DNA of 64,000 nt from Mycolicibacterium sp. P9-64 (GCF_008329605.1 NZ_NPKO01000011.1:214845-278844); one strand, 5' to 3'. Positions 7,939-16,566 are shown, counted from the first letter of the stretch. Notes: generated by a model from the sequence alone, not told the origin. Numbers and translations are program-made.

Positions 7939-8779
7939 TGAGATCGTTCTCCTTGCCGTAGCGCGTGGCGTATTCGACGGGCGTGCACCCGAGCATCGAT
8001 CGGAAGTCGTTGATGAAGTGCGCCTGGTCGTACCAGCCAAGCCGGACCGCGAGGTCGGCGAAATCGAGCGACGGGTCCGTCTCGATCTCCAGCGCCGCGT
8101 GCTGCAGCCGGTAGCGGCACAACACCCACTTCACCGGAACGCCGACGTAGCGGCGAAACACTCGTTGGGTGGTGCGCGCACTCCACGGTGAATGCGTCAT
8201 GACCTGGTCGACGCGGTGCAACGTGTCGTCGTCGCGGATCCGGTCCACCAGGACGGTCAACGCAACGTAGGTCGAGTCGGGTTTTCGGGCGCCCGCGGCG
8301 ATGGCGTCATCGAAGGTGGTCGCTGCCGATTCGATGTTGTCGTCGAGATGCATTGGCATACCGAATAATTCGTCGTCGGCGGGCTGCACCCGCCCCGTCA
8401 GTGCCGCGGCGTCCCTGTCGAAGCGGGCCGTGAAGCCGCCTGGCCGGAATCGCGCCCCGACGACGGCGCCGCGCTCGCTGATCGTCGTGCGGAACACGTG
8501 CTCGACCACGCCGTGCACCAACGTATTCGGCAGCGAAAAACCGTGACGCGCGCCGTCGCTGCCCCACTCGTGGGTGAGATGCAGCGACGGGAACGTGATC
8601 ACCGCACTGTCGAAGGGCGCCTGCCCGCGCAGATCCCAGCTGACCGACCAGAAGTGTTCGACGAACTCGGCGGTGGCATCCGACGGTGTCCACCGGGCCA
8701 GATCGAACGCCGAAGTCGTCCCCGCGCGGCCGACGACCCCGCGCATCGGGGACTCTGTCGCGTTTTTCCAAGCTGCCAC
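7925..8779 (-). CDS. AraC-family transcriptional regulator
   Basis: 284 residues. The N-terminal part (residues 20-150) resembles the DUF6597-type sensor domain (EFVEHFWSVSWDLRG, RFRPGGFTARFD). The C-terminal AraC helix-turn-helix pair runs from about 185 to 275 with STRTTQRVFRRYVG-like and FADLAVRLGWYDQAHFINDFR segments. It is transcribed ahead of and overlapping amiB2, so it may control the amidase. It is divergent from the VOC protein gene across 27 bases, and the two share a very short promoter region. Confidence 0.82.
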   Translation of the reverse strand: MAAWKNATESPMRGVVGRAGTTSAFDLARWTPSDATAEFVEHFWSVSWDLRGQAPFDSAVITFPSLHLTHEWGSDGARHGFSLPNTLVHGVVEHVFRTTISERGAVVGARFRPGGFTARFDRDAAALTGRVQPADDELFGMPMHLDDNIESAATTFDDAIAAGARKPDSTYVALTVLVDRIRDDDTLHRVDQVMTHSPWSARTTQRVFRRYVGVPVKWVLCRYRLQHAALEIETDPSLDFADLAVRLGWYDQAHFINDFRSMLGCTPVEYATRYGKENDLNGPS

Positions 8780-8806
8780 CGCACCACCCTACGAAAATCG
8801 GGAGAC

Positions 8807-9274
8807 ATGAGCGTCAACCCGATTCCGCAGGGCTACACCAGCCTGACTCCATTTCTGTGCATCGACGGCGCTGCCGAGGCGATCGACTTCTACGTATCGG
8901 TGTTCGGCGCCAAGCTCATCGAGCGGATGGATGGCGACGGCGGCATCGTCATGCACGCCGAACTGGACTTCGGGAACGGTCGGTTGCAGGTGTCCGATCC
9001 GCAGGAGGCCTACCAGCTGGCCGCACCGCAGCCCCGCGAAGCCGTCACGCACTCCGTCGCGCTGTACTGCGCAGACGTGGACGACATCGTCGCGCGAGCT
9101 GAGAACGCCGGCGCGACGATCCGCGAGCCCGCGCAGACCTTCGTCACCGGCGACCGGTTCGCGTCCATCCTCGACCCGTTCGGTCAGCGCTGGACGGTGA
9201 TGACGCGGGTGGAGGATGTCGGCCCCGAGGAGCGCGACCGCCGGCTGGCGGAGTGGTCTAGTCAGAACGCCTAG
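8807..9274 (+). CDS. VOC (glyoxalase/bleomycin-resistance fold) protein
   Basis: 155 residues from the ATG at 8807, preceded by GGGAG. YTSLTPFLCIDGAAEAIDFY and the later DPFGQRWTVMTRVEDV are typical of the PhnB-like branch of the vicinal-oxygen-chelate superfamily (betaalphabetabetabeta modules). The catalytic role is unknown; many relatives bind small ligands without known activity. Its stop codon shares the CTAG palindrome at 9271-9274 with the stop of the convergent cyclase gene, so the two genes overlap by four bases tail to tail. Confidence 0.78.
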   Translation: MSVNPIPQGYTSLTPFLCIDGAAEAIDFYVSVFGAKLIERMDGDGGIVMHAELDFGNGRLQVSDPQEAYQLAAPQPREAVTHSVALYCADVDDIVARAENAGATIREPAQTFVTGDRFASILDPFGQRWTVMTRVEDVGPEERDRRLAEWSSQNA

Positions 9275-10398
9275 ACCTGGAGGTTCAACGGGAGCCGGCG
9301 GACGCGAAACAGCTTCACCTCGTCGCTGACGCCCTTGAGGCGCCTCGCGCCGATCGGCGTCCAGTCGAGTCCACGCGCGCCGCCGACGGCGTCACGCGTG
9401 GACTCTGCGGCGAGGACGGCCCCTGGCCTGGCCGCGCCCGTCACGCGGCTTGCCAGATTCACCGGACTGCCGAACCAGTCGCCGGCGCGGCTGACCGCGC
9501 AGCCCGTCGCAATGCCAATCCGTAACGGCGGCAGGCCGTTTGCGATCGCGGCATCGGACAGGTCGAGTGCGGCGTGCAAGACCGGCGCCGGTTCGAAGCA
9601 AACCAGCATTACCGCATCCCCGATCGACTTGACGAACCGGACGGGGTTGAGCGCTGCGTCGTGGGCGAGTTGGGCAAGCATGCTGGCGACGTGCTCCAGC
9701 TCTTCGGGCGGCAGCGATTCGCCAAGTGTGGTGAAACCCGCGAGGTCTGCAAAACACACGGTGACCATGCGCGCGCCGGGCAATCCCCCTACGGCGCGCT
9801 CGGTGGCATTGACTGCCTCGATCGCGAACGACTGCCGCAGCTGCAGGCGAATGAGGTCCTCCATCATCGGCCCGAGCATCGGATCGGCCCTGCGCGCGAG
9901 TTCCTCCGACGCTTCGGCGATCTCGACCTCGGTGGCCCCGGGCACCAGGACCATCTTCAGCGCCGACTCTCGCAGGATCGCTGCGGCATGTCCGAGGCTC
10001 TCGGTCATGACCCGAGTGACCGTAACCGCATCGTCGGGTGGGATACCCAGCTCGAGAAGGAATTTCGCGCCGGTTGCGGCTTCTGCGTCTGCGCGCAGCA
10101 GCACGGCCGCGTCGGGATCCTCGATCCGGGGCAAGCCCATGGCACGGTGCAGGCGTTGCAGAAGTTCGAGGTCGATTCCGGTTTCGTCGCAGACCTCGCG
10201 CGCGGACACGTAGTCCCCGTCGTCGCCGAGCACGCGGTTGGCCGCCAACATCAGGGGCGCAGCCACGGAGCCGAGGATGTGGTCGAGGTCGAATCCTCTG
10301 GCGAGCAGCCACGCGATGAGGTCGGCGCGCTCTTGACGCGCCTGTCCTTCGAGGCCGTCTAGCAGGCCCAACGCTTCGATGTCGACGTCCGGTGCCAC
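9271..10398 (-). CDS. Class III adenylate cyclase, Rv1264-like
   Basis: 375 residues. The N-terminal 200 residues form a helical regulatory domain, as in M. tuberculosis Rv1264 where it is autoinhibitory and pH-sensitive. The catalytic domain covers about 210-370: first metal Asp in VCFADLAGFT, adenine-specifying Lys and second metal Asp in VKSIGDAVML, and the transition-state Asn/Arg in FGSPVNLASR. All residues needed for a homodimeric cyclase are present, so it should make cAMP from ATP. Next to amiB2, as in M. tuberculosis. Convergent overlap with the VOC gene is through a shared CTAG. Confidence 0.87.
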   Translation of the reverse strand: MAPDVDIEALGLLDGLEGQARQERADLIAWLLARGFDLDHILGSVAAPLMLAANRVLGDDGDYVSAREVCDETGIDLELLQRLHRAMGLPRIEDPDAAVLLRADAEAATGAKFLLELGIPPDDAVTVTRVMTESLGHAAAILRESALKMVLVPGATEVEIAEASEELARRADPMLGPMMEDLIRLQLRQSFAIEAVNATERAVGGLPGARMVTVCFADLAGFTTLGESLPPEELEHVASMLAQLAHDAALNPVRFVKSIGDAVMLVCFEPAPVLHAALDLSDAAIANGLPPLRIGIATGCAVSRAGDWFGSPVNLASRVTGAARPGAVLAAESTRDAVGGARGLDWTPIGARRLKGVSDEVKLFRVRRLPLNLQV

Positions 10399-10407
10399 AC
10401 GCTCAAT

Positions 10408-10986
10408 CTATGCCTCGACGGGCCCGGGGCCTACCCTTCTTGCACCGTCGAGGAACAGGTCGACGACGGCGTCGGTGGCCGCCTCGGGCGTGGTCGTTCC
10501 TGCCACCGTGAGCCAGAGCGCCCGCTCGATCAGGGCGGAGAACATCTCGAACAGCACGTCGGTGGGCGGGTCCGCGCGCAGCACGCCTTCGCGCACGCCG
10601 CGGTCGATCACGTCGCGCACGGGTTGGAGTACGCGCTGCTTGTCGACGTCGTCGTCGCCGTGGTCGTGGTCCTGATTGATGAAGGCTGCGTACTTGGCGC
10701 CGGTACGCATGAAGACGCTGATCAGTCTCGCGATTGCCCGTTCGACGGTGAGGTCGCCGAGGTTCGCAGCCTCGATGCCCTCGGTCATTTCGGCGATGCC
10801 GGCCTGTTGTGCGCCCTGCAACAACGAATCGCGTGTTGGGAAGTGCCTGTACAACGTGGCGCGACCGACGCCGGCATCGTCGGCGATGTCCGCCATCGAC
10901 GCATCGGAGCGACGGCCGAGCACCCGCGCAGCGGCTTCGAGAATCACCGCGCGCGTCCGTTCGGCGGTGCCGTCGGCCTTCGTCAC
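10408..10986 (-). CDS. TetR-family repressor, likely controls divergent aldo-keto reductase
   Basis: 192 residues. The HTH lies at residues 10-55 (ILEAAARVLGRRSD, MADIADDAGVGRATLYRHF). The C-terminal ligand domain is of unknown specificity. The GTG start at 10986 is preceded at 6 bases by TAATAT (10993-10998 on the minus strand), which suggests a leaderless transcript. The gene faces the aldo-keto reductase across 61 bases holding paired palindromes (11001-11036). Autoregulation and control of the reductase is the simplest reading. Confidence 0.85.
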   Translation of the reverse strand: MTKADGTAERTRAVILEAAARVLGRRSDASMADIADDAGVGRATLYRHFPTRDSLLQGAQQAGIAEMTEGIEAANLGDLTVERAIARLISVFMRTGAKYAAFINQDHDHGDDDVDKQRVLQPVRDVIDRGVREGVLRADPPTDVLFEMFSALIERALWLTVAGTTTPEAATDAVVDLFLDGARRVGPGPVEA

Positions 10987-11000
10987 ACGCCGATATTAGC

Positions 11001-11036
11001 GTCTCGGTACGAGACACCATTGTCTCGTACCGATGT
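11001..11036. promoter_or_regulatory. Paired TetR-type operators overlapping divergent promoters
   Basis: GTCTCGGTACGAGAC (11001-11015) is a palindrome with arms GTCTCG/CGAGAC around GTA. A second, imperfect unit GTCTCGTACCGATGT follows at 11022-11036. They lie between the TetR gene's -10 TAATAT and the reductase's -10 TATGCT (11036-11041), so bound repressor would block both promoters. A further GTCTCG half-site lies at 11042-11047. Confidence 0.7.
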
Positions 11037-11047
11037 ATGCTCGTCTC

Positions 11048-12016
11048 GTGGCAACTCGGGAGCTGGGACGCACTGGTATTCACGTTTCGCCGATCGGACT
11101 TGGCACCATGCAGTTCTCGGGCACCGGACTGATTTCGGCCTTCTTCCGCCCACTCCCCCAGTCGCAGGTCGACGTCATCGTCAAGACTGCGGTCGACGGG
11201 GGCATCAACTGGTTCGACACCGCCGAGGCGTACGGGCGCGGCAAGTCGGAACGGCGCCTCAGCAGCGGTCTCGAGAACGCAGGCATCAAGCCGGGCGATG
11301 CCACGGTCGCCACCAAGTGGGCGTCGCTCCTGCGCACCGCGAAGAGCATCGAGCGGACAATCGGTGACAGAGAAGTGGCGCTCGACCCCTTCACCGTCGA
11401 CCTGCACCAGATCCACACGGGTTACGGCAGCCTCTCGCCGGTGCGCACCGAAATCCAGGCGATGGCCCGACTGGTGGAGGCCTGCGACATCCGATCCGTC
11501 GGGGTCAGCAATTTCTCGGCACGGCAGATGGAGATCGCGCACGAGACCTTGACTGCGCGCGGAATTCCGTTGGCCACCAACCAGGTTCAGATCAACCTGG
11601 TGCACCGCAAGATCGAGACCAACGGAGTGTTGGAGACCGCGCGCCGGCTCGGCGTCACCCTGATCGCCTACTCACCGTTGGCCAGCGGGTTGCTCACCGG
11701 CAGGTTCCACGACGACCGCAGCCTGGTCGCCGAGTTGCCCCGTGCGCGACGACTGATGACCGGCATGACCGACAAGCGGCTGGACCGCACCGCTCCTCTG
11801 ATCGACGGCATGCGCGAGATCGCGGCCGCTCACGATGCGTCGATCAGCCAGATCGCGCTGGCATGGCTGATCACCTACTACGGCGACACCGTCGTCGCGA
11901 TCCCCGGAGCGTCGAAACCGCACCACGCCAAGGAAGCCGCGGGCGCGATGAAGATCGCGCTGACCAAGCAAGAGACGCAGCGTCTCGCCGACCTGTCGGC
12001 GGCCGTCACCAGCTAA
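11048..12016 (+). CDS. Aldo/keto reductase
   Basis: 322 residues from GTG 11048; an ATG at 11033 would add five residues but sits inside the operator. The -10-like TATGCT at 11036-11041 places the transcript start at or next to GTG 11048, so a leaderless mRNA is likely. Family signatures are present: GLGTMQFSG, INWFDTAEAYGRGKSERRL with the catalytic Asp/Tyr, Lys in VATKWA, His in VDLHQIH, and GVSNFSARQM. It reduces aldehydes or ketones with NADPH; substrate unknown. The divergent TetR suggests induction by an electrophile or aromatic compound. Confidence 0.83.
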   Translation: MATRELGRTGIHVSPIGLGTMQFSGTGLISAFFRPLPQSQVDVIVKTAVDGGINWFDTAEAYGRGKSERRLSSGLENAGIKPGDATVATKWASLLRTAKSIERTIGDREVALDPFTVDLHQIHTGYGSLSPVRTEIQAMARLVEACDIRSVGVSNFSARQMEIAHETLTARGIPLATNQVQINLVHRKIETNGVLETARRLGVTLIAYSPLASGLLTGRFHDDRSLVAELPRARRLMTGMTDKRLDRTAPLIDGMREIAAAHDASISQIALAWLITYYGDTVVAIPGASKPHHAKEAAGAMKIALTKQETQRLADLSAAVTS

Positions 12017-12026
12017 CGTAGCGAGG

Positions 12027-12461
12027 ATGACCTGCGTCTTCTGCGCCATCGTCGCCGGCGAAGCCCCAGCCATCCGCATCTACGAGGACGACGACTACCT
12101 GGCGATCCTCGACATCCGCCCGATCGTCCGCGGGCACACCCTCGTCATCCCGAAGAAACACACCGTCGACCTGGCCGACACCCCTGCCGACACCATCGCC
12201 GGGCTCGTCAACATCGGGCAGCGCATCGCTCAGGCGGCGCGGGCATCGGAGCTCAAGGCGGACGGCAACAACATCGCGATCAACGACGGCAAGGCCGCGT
12301 TTCAGAGCGTGTTCCACGTCCACCTGCACGTGGCCCCGCGGAAGTCCGGTGACAAACTGTCCTTTGCCAAGGGGCTGGTGCTGCGTCGCGATCCGGAACG
12401 GGAGGCCACGGGACGCATCTTGCGCGAGGCGCTGGCCACGATCGACGCAACCAAGGAGTGA
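12027..12461 (+). CDS. HIT-family nucleotide hydrolase/transferase (Rv1262c-like)
   Basis: 144 residues, the same length as M. tuberculosis Rv1262c from memory. The zinc-like CVFCAIV start is followed by the HIT motif HVHLHVAP near residue 99, whose central His forms the nucleotide-protein intermediate. It probably cleaves AMP from AMP-X substrates (Hint-like). TAACGT at 12014-12019 lies 7 bases before the ATG, consistent with a leaderless start. The next gene begins 4 bases after the stop, so the two form a small operon. Confidence 0.85.
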   Translation: MTCVFCAIVAGEAPAIRIYEDDDYLAILDIRPIVRGHTLVIPKKHTVDLADTPADTIAGLVNIGQRIAQAARASELKADGNNIAINDGKAAFQSVFHVHLHVAPRKSGDKLSFAKGLVLRRDPEREATGRILREALATIDATKE

Positions 12462-12465
12462 TGTC

Positions 12466-12915
12466 ATGAGCAACATGCCGCTATGGGAGCGCTACATCGG
12501 AGTTCCCCTGCTGGGGCTGCACGACAAGATCTACAAGAAGACCGAAGGCCGGATCGGGCACCGCATCCCCGGCGGTCCGCCAAGCCTGCTGCTGCACACC
12601 GTCGGCGCCAAGACCGGTATTCAGCGGACCAACACGTTGAGCTACGCCGTGGACGGCGGCGCGTATTTGGTGGTCGCATCCAAGGGCGGCGACCCCAAGG
12701 CCCCCGGCTGGTACCACAACCTGAAGGCCAAGCCGGACGTCGAGATCAACATCGGGCCGAAGCGCATGCCCGCCACGGCGAGGATCATCGGGGCCGACGA
12801 CCCGGACTACCCGCGGGTGTGGAAGTTGGTCAACGACAACAACGCCAACCGCTACAACGGCTATCAGAAGCGAACCACGCGGCCGATTCCGGTCATCGCG
12901 CTTCTGCCGAATTGA
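12466..12915 (+). CDS. Deazaflavin (F420)-dependent nitroreductase-family protein
   Basis: 149 residues from the ATG at 12466, behind AAGGAG in the end of the HIT gene. HTVGAKTGIQRTNTLSY near residue 45 and GWYHNLKAKPDVEINIG near 84 are the hallmark motifs of Ddn/Rv1261c-type split-barrel proteins that bind coenzyme F420. In M. tuberculosis Ddn reduces quinones and activates nitroimidazoles; for this paralogue the substrate is unknown. Likely a membrane-associated quinone or xenobiotic reductase. Coupled to the HIT gene. Confidence 0.85.
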   Translation: MSNMPLWERYIGVPLLGLHDKIYKKTEGRIGHRIPGGPPSLLLHTVGAKTGIQRTNTLSYAVDGGAYLVVASKGGDPKAPGWYHNLKAKPDVEINIGPKRMPATARIIGADDPDYPRVWKLVNDNNANRYNGYQKRTTRPIPVIALLPN

Positions 12916-12932
12916 CGGCTCGCCGTCGCGCC

Positions 12933-13985
12933 CTAGAACAGCTCCTTCGCGAGCAGTTCCAGCGTCCGCTCGCGGGCAGGTGCGGTCGCCGGGTCGACGC
13001 CGCGGTAGGCGGACGCGACGGGGTTGACCATCACCTCATCGACGCCGAAGTGCTGGGCAAGCTCACGCACCTGGTCGGCCGCCTCGGTCGGTGACCCGAT
13101 GATCGCGCGGGCCACGCCCGAATCGACGATGGCCTGCTGCTGGTAGGTCAGCTCGATGCCGCGGGCGTCCTCGACGAGGTCGAGGGCACGCAGCGGCTGG
13201 CCGGTGCGCAGCCACGCCATCATGTGCAGGTTCGGCAGCATCAGCTCCTCGGCCTCGGCGCGCGTGGGCGCCACCGACGCGTTGACGGTCATGAACGTGG
13301 TCGGCTCGGCAAGCAGGTCGCTCGGCTTGAACTCCCCGCGGTAGACGGCAAGCGCCTCCTCCGTGCCCTGCCCCGAGAAGTGGTGGGCGAACACGTACGG
13401 CAGGCCCTTGGCGGCGGCCAGGTGCGCCGAGTAGAGCGACGAGCCGAGCAGCCACAGCCGTGGCTCGCTGGCAGCAGCCGGCGTCGCCTTGAGAACGTAG
13501 TTCTGGCTCATCAGGTTTCGGCCCCGCAGCGCCACATGCACGCCCGACGTGCTCATGAGTGCGGCGACGTCGTCGAGGTACTGCGGGAAGTTCTCGATGT
13601 CCGTATCGTCGCGGCCCGCGGCGCCGCGCAACGCCATCGAGGTGACGGGGTCCGAGCCGGGTGCGCGGCCGATGCCGAGGTCGATGCGGCCGGGCGCCGC
13701 CGCCTCGAGCAACGCGAACTGCTCGGCGACCGCCAGGGGCGCGTGGTTGGGCAGCATGACGCCGCCCGAGCCAAGGCGTAGTTGGTGGGTCTGCGCGGCG
13801 AGGTAGGCGATCACGACGGGCGGGCTGGTGGCGGCGACTGCGGGCATGTTGTGGTGCTCAGCCACCCAGAAGCGGGTGTAGCCCAGCGCGTCGGCGGTCT
13901 GCGCCAGCCCAACGGTCGCTGCCAGCGCGTCCGAGGTGGTCTGGTCGCTGCGGACGGGGAGGAGGTCAAGGACGGAGAGTCGCAC
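12933..13985 (-). CDS. Luciferase-like flavin monooxygenase (group 1, LLM class)
   Basis: 350 residues from a GTG at 13985 (MRLSVLDLLPVRSDQT); upstream codons in the same frame lack family similarity. Segments typical of the family are RFWVAEHHNMPAVA near residue 40, LRLGSGGVMLPNHAPLAVAE near 70 and GRIDLGIGRAPGSDP near 100. It would use reduced FMN supplied by a reductase. The substrate is not predictable. Transcribed in the same direction as udgB but separated from it by an inverted repeat at 14030-14078. Confidence 0.82.
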   Translation of the reverse strand: MRLSVLDLLPVRSDQTTSDALAATVGLAQTADALGYTRFWVAEHHNMPAVAATSPPVVIAYLAAQTHQLRLGSGGVMLPNHAPLAVAEQFALLEAAAPGRIDLGIGRAPGSDPVTSMALRGAAGRDDTDIENFPQYLDDVAALMSTSGVHVALRGRNLMSQNYVLKATPAAASEPRLWLLGSSLYSAHLAAAKGLPYVFAHHFSGQGTEEALAVYRGEFKPSDLLAEPTTFMTVNASVAPTRAEAEELMLPNLHMMAWLRTGQPLRALDLVEDARGIELTYQQQAIVDSGVARAIIGSPTEAADQVRELAQHFGVDEVMVNPVASAYRGVDPATAPARERTLELLAKELF

Positions 13986-14029
13986 GTCAAAACCAACGCG
14001 ATCGCAGCGCCATACGTTCCCCTTCCTGC

Positions 14030-14078
14030 GATTTGGGCGCGTTTTCGCACGCTCAGCGACGGTTAGCGCGCCGAAATC
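14030..14078. repeat. 49-bp inverted repeat between udgB and the LLM gene
   Basis: Arms GATTTGGGCGCG (14030-14041) and CGCGCCGAAATC (14067-14078) match in 11 of 12 positions around a 25-base centre rich in CGCACGCTCAGCG. The right arm overlaps the udgB stop. It could end udgB transcription as a hairpin, or be a mobile intergenic repeat like the 66-bp family. Confidence 0.55.
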
Positions 14079-14901
14079 ACAGGGGGTGGGCGACGGCTTT
14101 GGCTTGCTCGAAGACGTCGTCGAGCATCGCCGGGGTGAGCCTGCCGGTGAAGGTGTTCTGCTGGCTGGGGTGATAGCACCCGATGAGCTGGACGCCTCCC
14201 ACCGTGGCGCGGGCCAGGTGCCCGAACTTGGGCTGCGGCACGGGCACCACACCCCCACCGGCGCGGATCATGTCGAGCGCTGCCCGCCACGCGAACCCGC
14301 CGAGCACGACGATCACCCGCACGTCGGGGCCGATCAGCCGCCACTCGGCGTCGAGCCAGGGCGCGCAGTTGGACCGTTCCGCCGGAGTCGGCGCGTTGTC
14401 CGGTGGGGCACACCGCACTGCGGCCACGATGCGAGTGTCGTTGAGCGCCAACCCGTCTGCGGCATCCACGCTGAGCGGTGAGGTCGCCAGCCCGGCCCTG
14501 TGCAACGCGGCGAACAAGAAGTCACCGGAGCGGTCGCCGGTGAACACTCGGCCCGTACGGTTCGCGCCGTGCGCGGCAGGCGCAAGACCGAGCACGAGTA
14601 TGGACGGATGTTCCGCGCCAAAGCCTGCGATGGGCCTGCCCCAGTAGGGCTCGGCGGCGAAGGAACGGCGCTTCTCGACGGCGACGCGCTCGCGCCAGTC
14701 GACCAACCGCGGGCAAGCCCGGCACACGCTGATCTCCGCATCCAGATCCCCTAGCGCCTTGGTGCGCTTGGCCACCGACCGGACCTTGGCCGCCGTCGTC
14801 GCAACCACGGTGTCCGGCGATGCCGGGTCGCCAGGCCAACCCGACCCTGCGGGCACCGGCGAGTCGAAGAGCTCGCCCGTGCGGGGATGCGGCAGCGTCA
14901 C
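14077..14901 (-). CDS. udgB: Uracil-DNA glycosylase family 5 (UdgB)
   Basis: 274 residues from a GTG at 14901; a GTG at 14916 would add five. ISVCRACPRLVDWRERVA near residue 58 carries two of the cysteines for the [4Fe-4S] cluster. LGLAPAAHGANRTGRVFTGD is the family 5 motif A, lacking the catalytic Asp/Asn of other UDGs, and CYHPSQQNTFTGRL is motif B. UdgB removes uracil, hypoxanthine and ethenocytosine from DNA. Adjacent and divergent to tap, as Rv1259 and Rv1258c are in M. tuberculosis (from memory). Confidence 0.88.
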   Translation of the reverse strand: MTLPHPRTGELFDSPVPAGSGWPGDPASPDTVVATTAAKVRSVAKRTKALGDLDAEISVCRACPRLVDWRERVAVEKRRSFAAEPYWGRPIAGFGAEHPSILVLGLAPAAHGANRTGRVFTGDRSGDFLFAALHRAGLATSPLSVDAADGLALNDTRIVAAVRCAPPDNAPTPAERSNCAPWLDAEWRLIGPDVRVIVVLGGFAWRAALDMIRAGGGVVPVPQPKFGHLARATVGGVQLIGCYHPSQQNTFTGRLTPAMLDDVFEQAKAVAHPL

Positions 14902-14975
14902 CCCATCACTGTGCACGCCCGGAAAATTCGTCGCGGCCTCGGCATGCCCGCTGTTAGATTCAGCCCCGATAACCC

Positions 14976-16211
14976 ATGACTCACACCAAGCGCGGTCCGG
15001 CGTATCTCGTCTTGTTCGCCGCGCTGATGGCGGGCGCGGGCAACGGCATCTCGATGATCGCCTTCCCCTGGCTGGTGCTGCAGCGCAACGGATCCGCGCT
15101 CGACGCATCGGTGGTCGCCTTGGCAGGAACCCTGCCCCTGCTGGTGGCCACCCTGATCGCGGGTGCTGCGGTCGACTACCTCGGCCGGCGGCGGGTATCG
15201 ATGATCTCCGACGCGTTGTCCGCGTTGTCCGTGGCCGCGGTGCCCGTCATCGCCCTTACCTTCGGGGTCGACGCGGTCAACGTCGCCGTGCTGGCCGCCC
15301 TCGCCGCCCTCGGCGCCTTCTTCGATCCTGCCGGGATGACGGCACGCGAGACGATGTTGCCCGAGGCGGCCAAGCGGGCCGACTGGACGCTTGACCATGC
15401 GAACAGCGTGTACGAGGCGACGTTCAACCTGTCCTACATCGTGGGTCCTGGTATCGGCGGCCTGCTGATCACCACCCTCGGCGGCATCAACACCATGTGG
15501 GTGACCGCGGGAACCTTCGTGCTCTCCATCGCCGCCATCGCCGTGCTGCGCCTCGAGGGCGCGGGCAAGCCGGACCGAGACGCCCTGCCCGACGGCGTGT
15601 GGTCGGGGGTGATCGAGGGACTGTCGTTCGTGTGGAACCTGAAGGTGTTGCGCACGCTGGCGTTGATCGACCTGGCCATGACGGGGCTGTACATGCCGAT
15701 GGAATCGGTCTTGTTCCCCAAGTACTTCACCGATCGCAACGAGCCCGCACAGCTGGGCTGGGTGTTGATGGCGCTGTCGGTGGGCGGCCTGGTGGGCGCA
15801 CTGGGGTACGCGGTGACGTCGAGATACGTCAAGCGGCGCACCACGATGTTGATCGCCGTGCTGACGCTGGGCGTCGCGATGACGATCATCGCCTTCCTTC
15901 CACCGCTGCCGGTGATCCTGGCGTTGAGCGCAGTCGTCGGCTTCGCCTACGGCCCGACGTCGCCGATCTACAACTACGTCATGCAGACCCGCGCGCCCGC
16001 GCACCTGCGTGGCCGAGTGGTCGGGGTGATGGGCTCGCTGACCTACGCCGCGGGCCCGCTCGGCCTGATCCTCGCCGGTCCGCTGGCGGACGCGGCGGGG
16101 CTCAAGACGACGTTCCTCGCACTGTCGTTGCCAATGCTGGTGATGGGCCTGATCGCGGTGGGTCTGCCCTCGCTGCGCGACCTCGACCGCCCGGTGGAGC
16201 AAGAAGGGTGA
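14976..16211 (+). CDS. tap: MFS multidrug exporter, Tap-like
   Basis: 411 residues with 12 predicted membrane segments. Strong resemblance, as I recall it, to M. tuberculosis Tap (Rv1258c): RGPAYLVLFAALMAGAGNG, DYLGRRRVSMISDALS, ESVLFPKYFTDRNEPAQLGW, YNYVMQTRAPAHLRGRVVGV. Tap exports tetracycline and some aminoglycosides and spectinomycin-type compounds using the proton gradient. The motif A equivalent is DYLGRRRVS. In M. tuberculosis it is induced by WhiB7; I did not identify a WhiB7 box here. The end abuts the pdxH relic. Confidence 0.87.
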   Translation: MTHTKRGPAYLVLFAALMAGAGNGISMIAFPWLVLQRNGSALDASVVALAGTLPLLVATLIAGAAVDYLGRRRVSMISDALSALSVAAVPVIALTFGVDAVNVAVLAALAALGAFFDPAGMTARETMLPEAAKRADWTLDHANSVYEATFNLSYIVGPGIGGLLITTLGGINTMWVTAGTFVLSIAAIAVLRLEGAGKPDRDALPDGVWSGVIEGLSFVWNLKVLRTLALIDLAMTGLYMPMESVLFPKYFTDRNEPAQLGWVLMALSVGGLVGALGYAVTSRYVKRRTTMLIAVLTLGVAMTIIAFLPPLPVILALSAVVGFAYGPTSPIYNYVMQTRAPAHLRGRVVGVMGSLTYAAGPLGLILAGPLADAAGLKTTFLALSLPMLVMGLIAVGLPSLRDLDRPVEQEG

Positions 16212-16485
16212 CGACCTCGCCGCGAACCCCGTCGCGGCGACCTTCTACTGGCCGCAGCTCGTCCGTCAGGTGCGCGTGCGGGGCGCCCTAGTGGCCGATC
16301 CACCCGCGGTCGCGTCGGCCGACTTCCTTGCCAGATCGGCGGGTGCCGGCGCCTTGGTGTTGTTGCGCAAGCAGAGCGAGCCGTTCTCCGACGACGACGA
16401 TCTGGACCGTGCACTGGCTGGACCCCGCGCCGAACGCGACGCCGACCCCGGGCTGGTCCAAGAGCCTGCTCTGGCCCTGATCAAG
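16210..16485 (+). pseudogene. Relic of a pyridoxamine 5'-phosphate oxidase-like gene
   Basis: The frame starting in the tap stop codon reads DDLAANPVAATFYWPQLVRQ, then VRVRGALVADPPAVASADFLARS, and later LLRKQSEPFSDDDDLD. This follows PdxH order: substrate/FMN region (AANP..A..FYWP.L.RQVRV.G), then S-D-x-F-x-x-R and the QS-P segment. There is no upstream half and no start codon, so the N-terminal FMN-binding part is missing. The frame is open into lldP, but the permease has its own GTG. Most likely a decayed pdxH-family gene truncated at its 5' end. Confidence 0.6.
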
Positions 16486-16566
16486 CCTGAGACACCGCGT
16501 TTTCGAAGGGCCACAATTCGGGTAACCACACGCAAACGTGTCCTACGTCACAATCGAGGTCAGCCC

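Noticed and set aside
16270..16566. N-terminal extension of the lactate permease (645-codon version)
   Set aside because: The extra residues match a PdxH-like protein and not a permease; a GTG with GAGGT at 16567 gives the normal family length.
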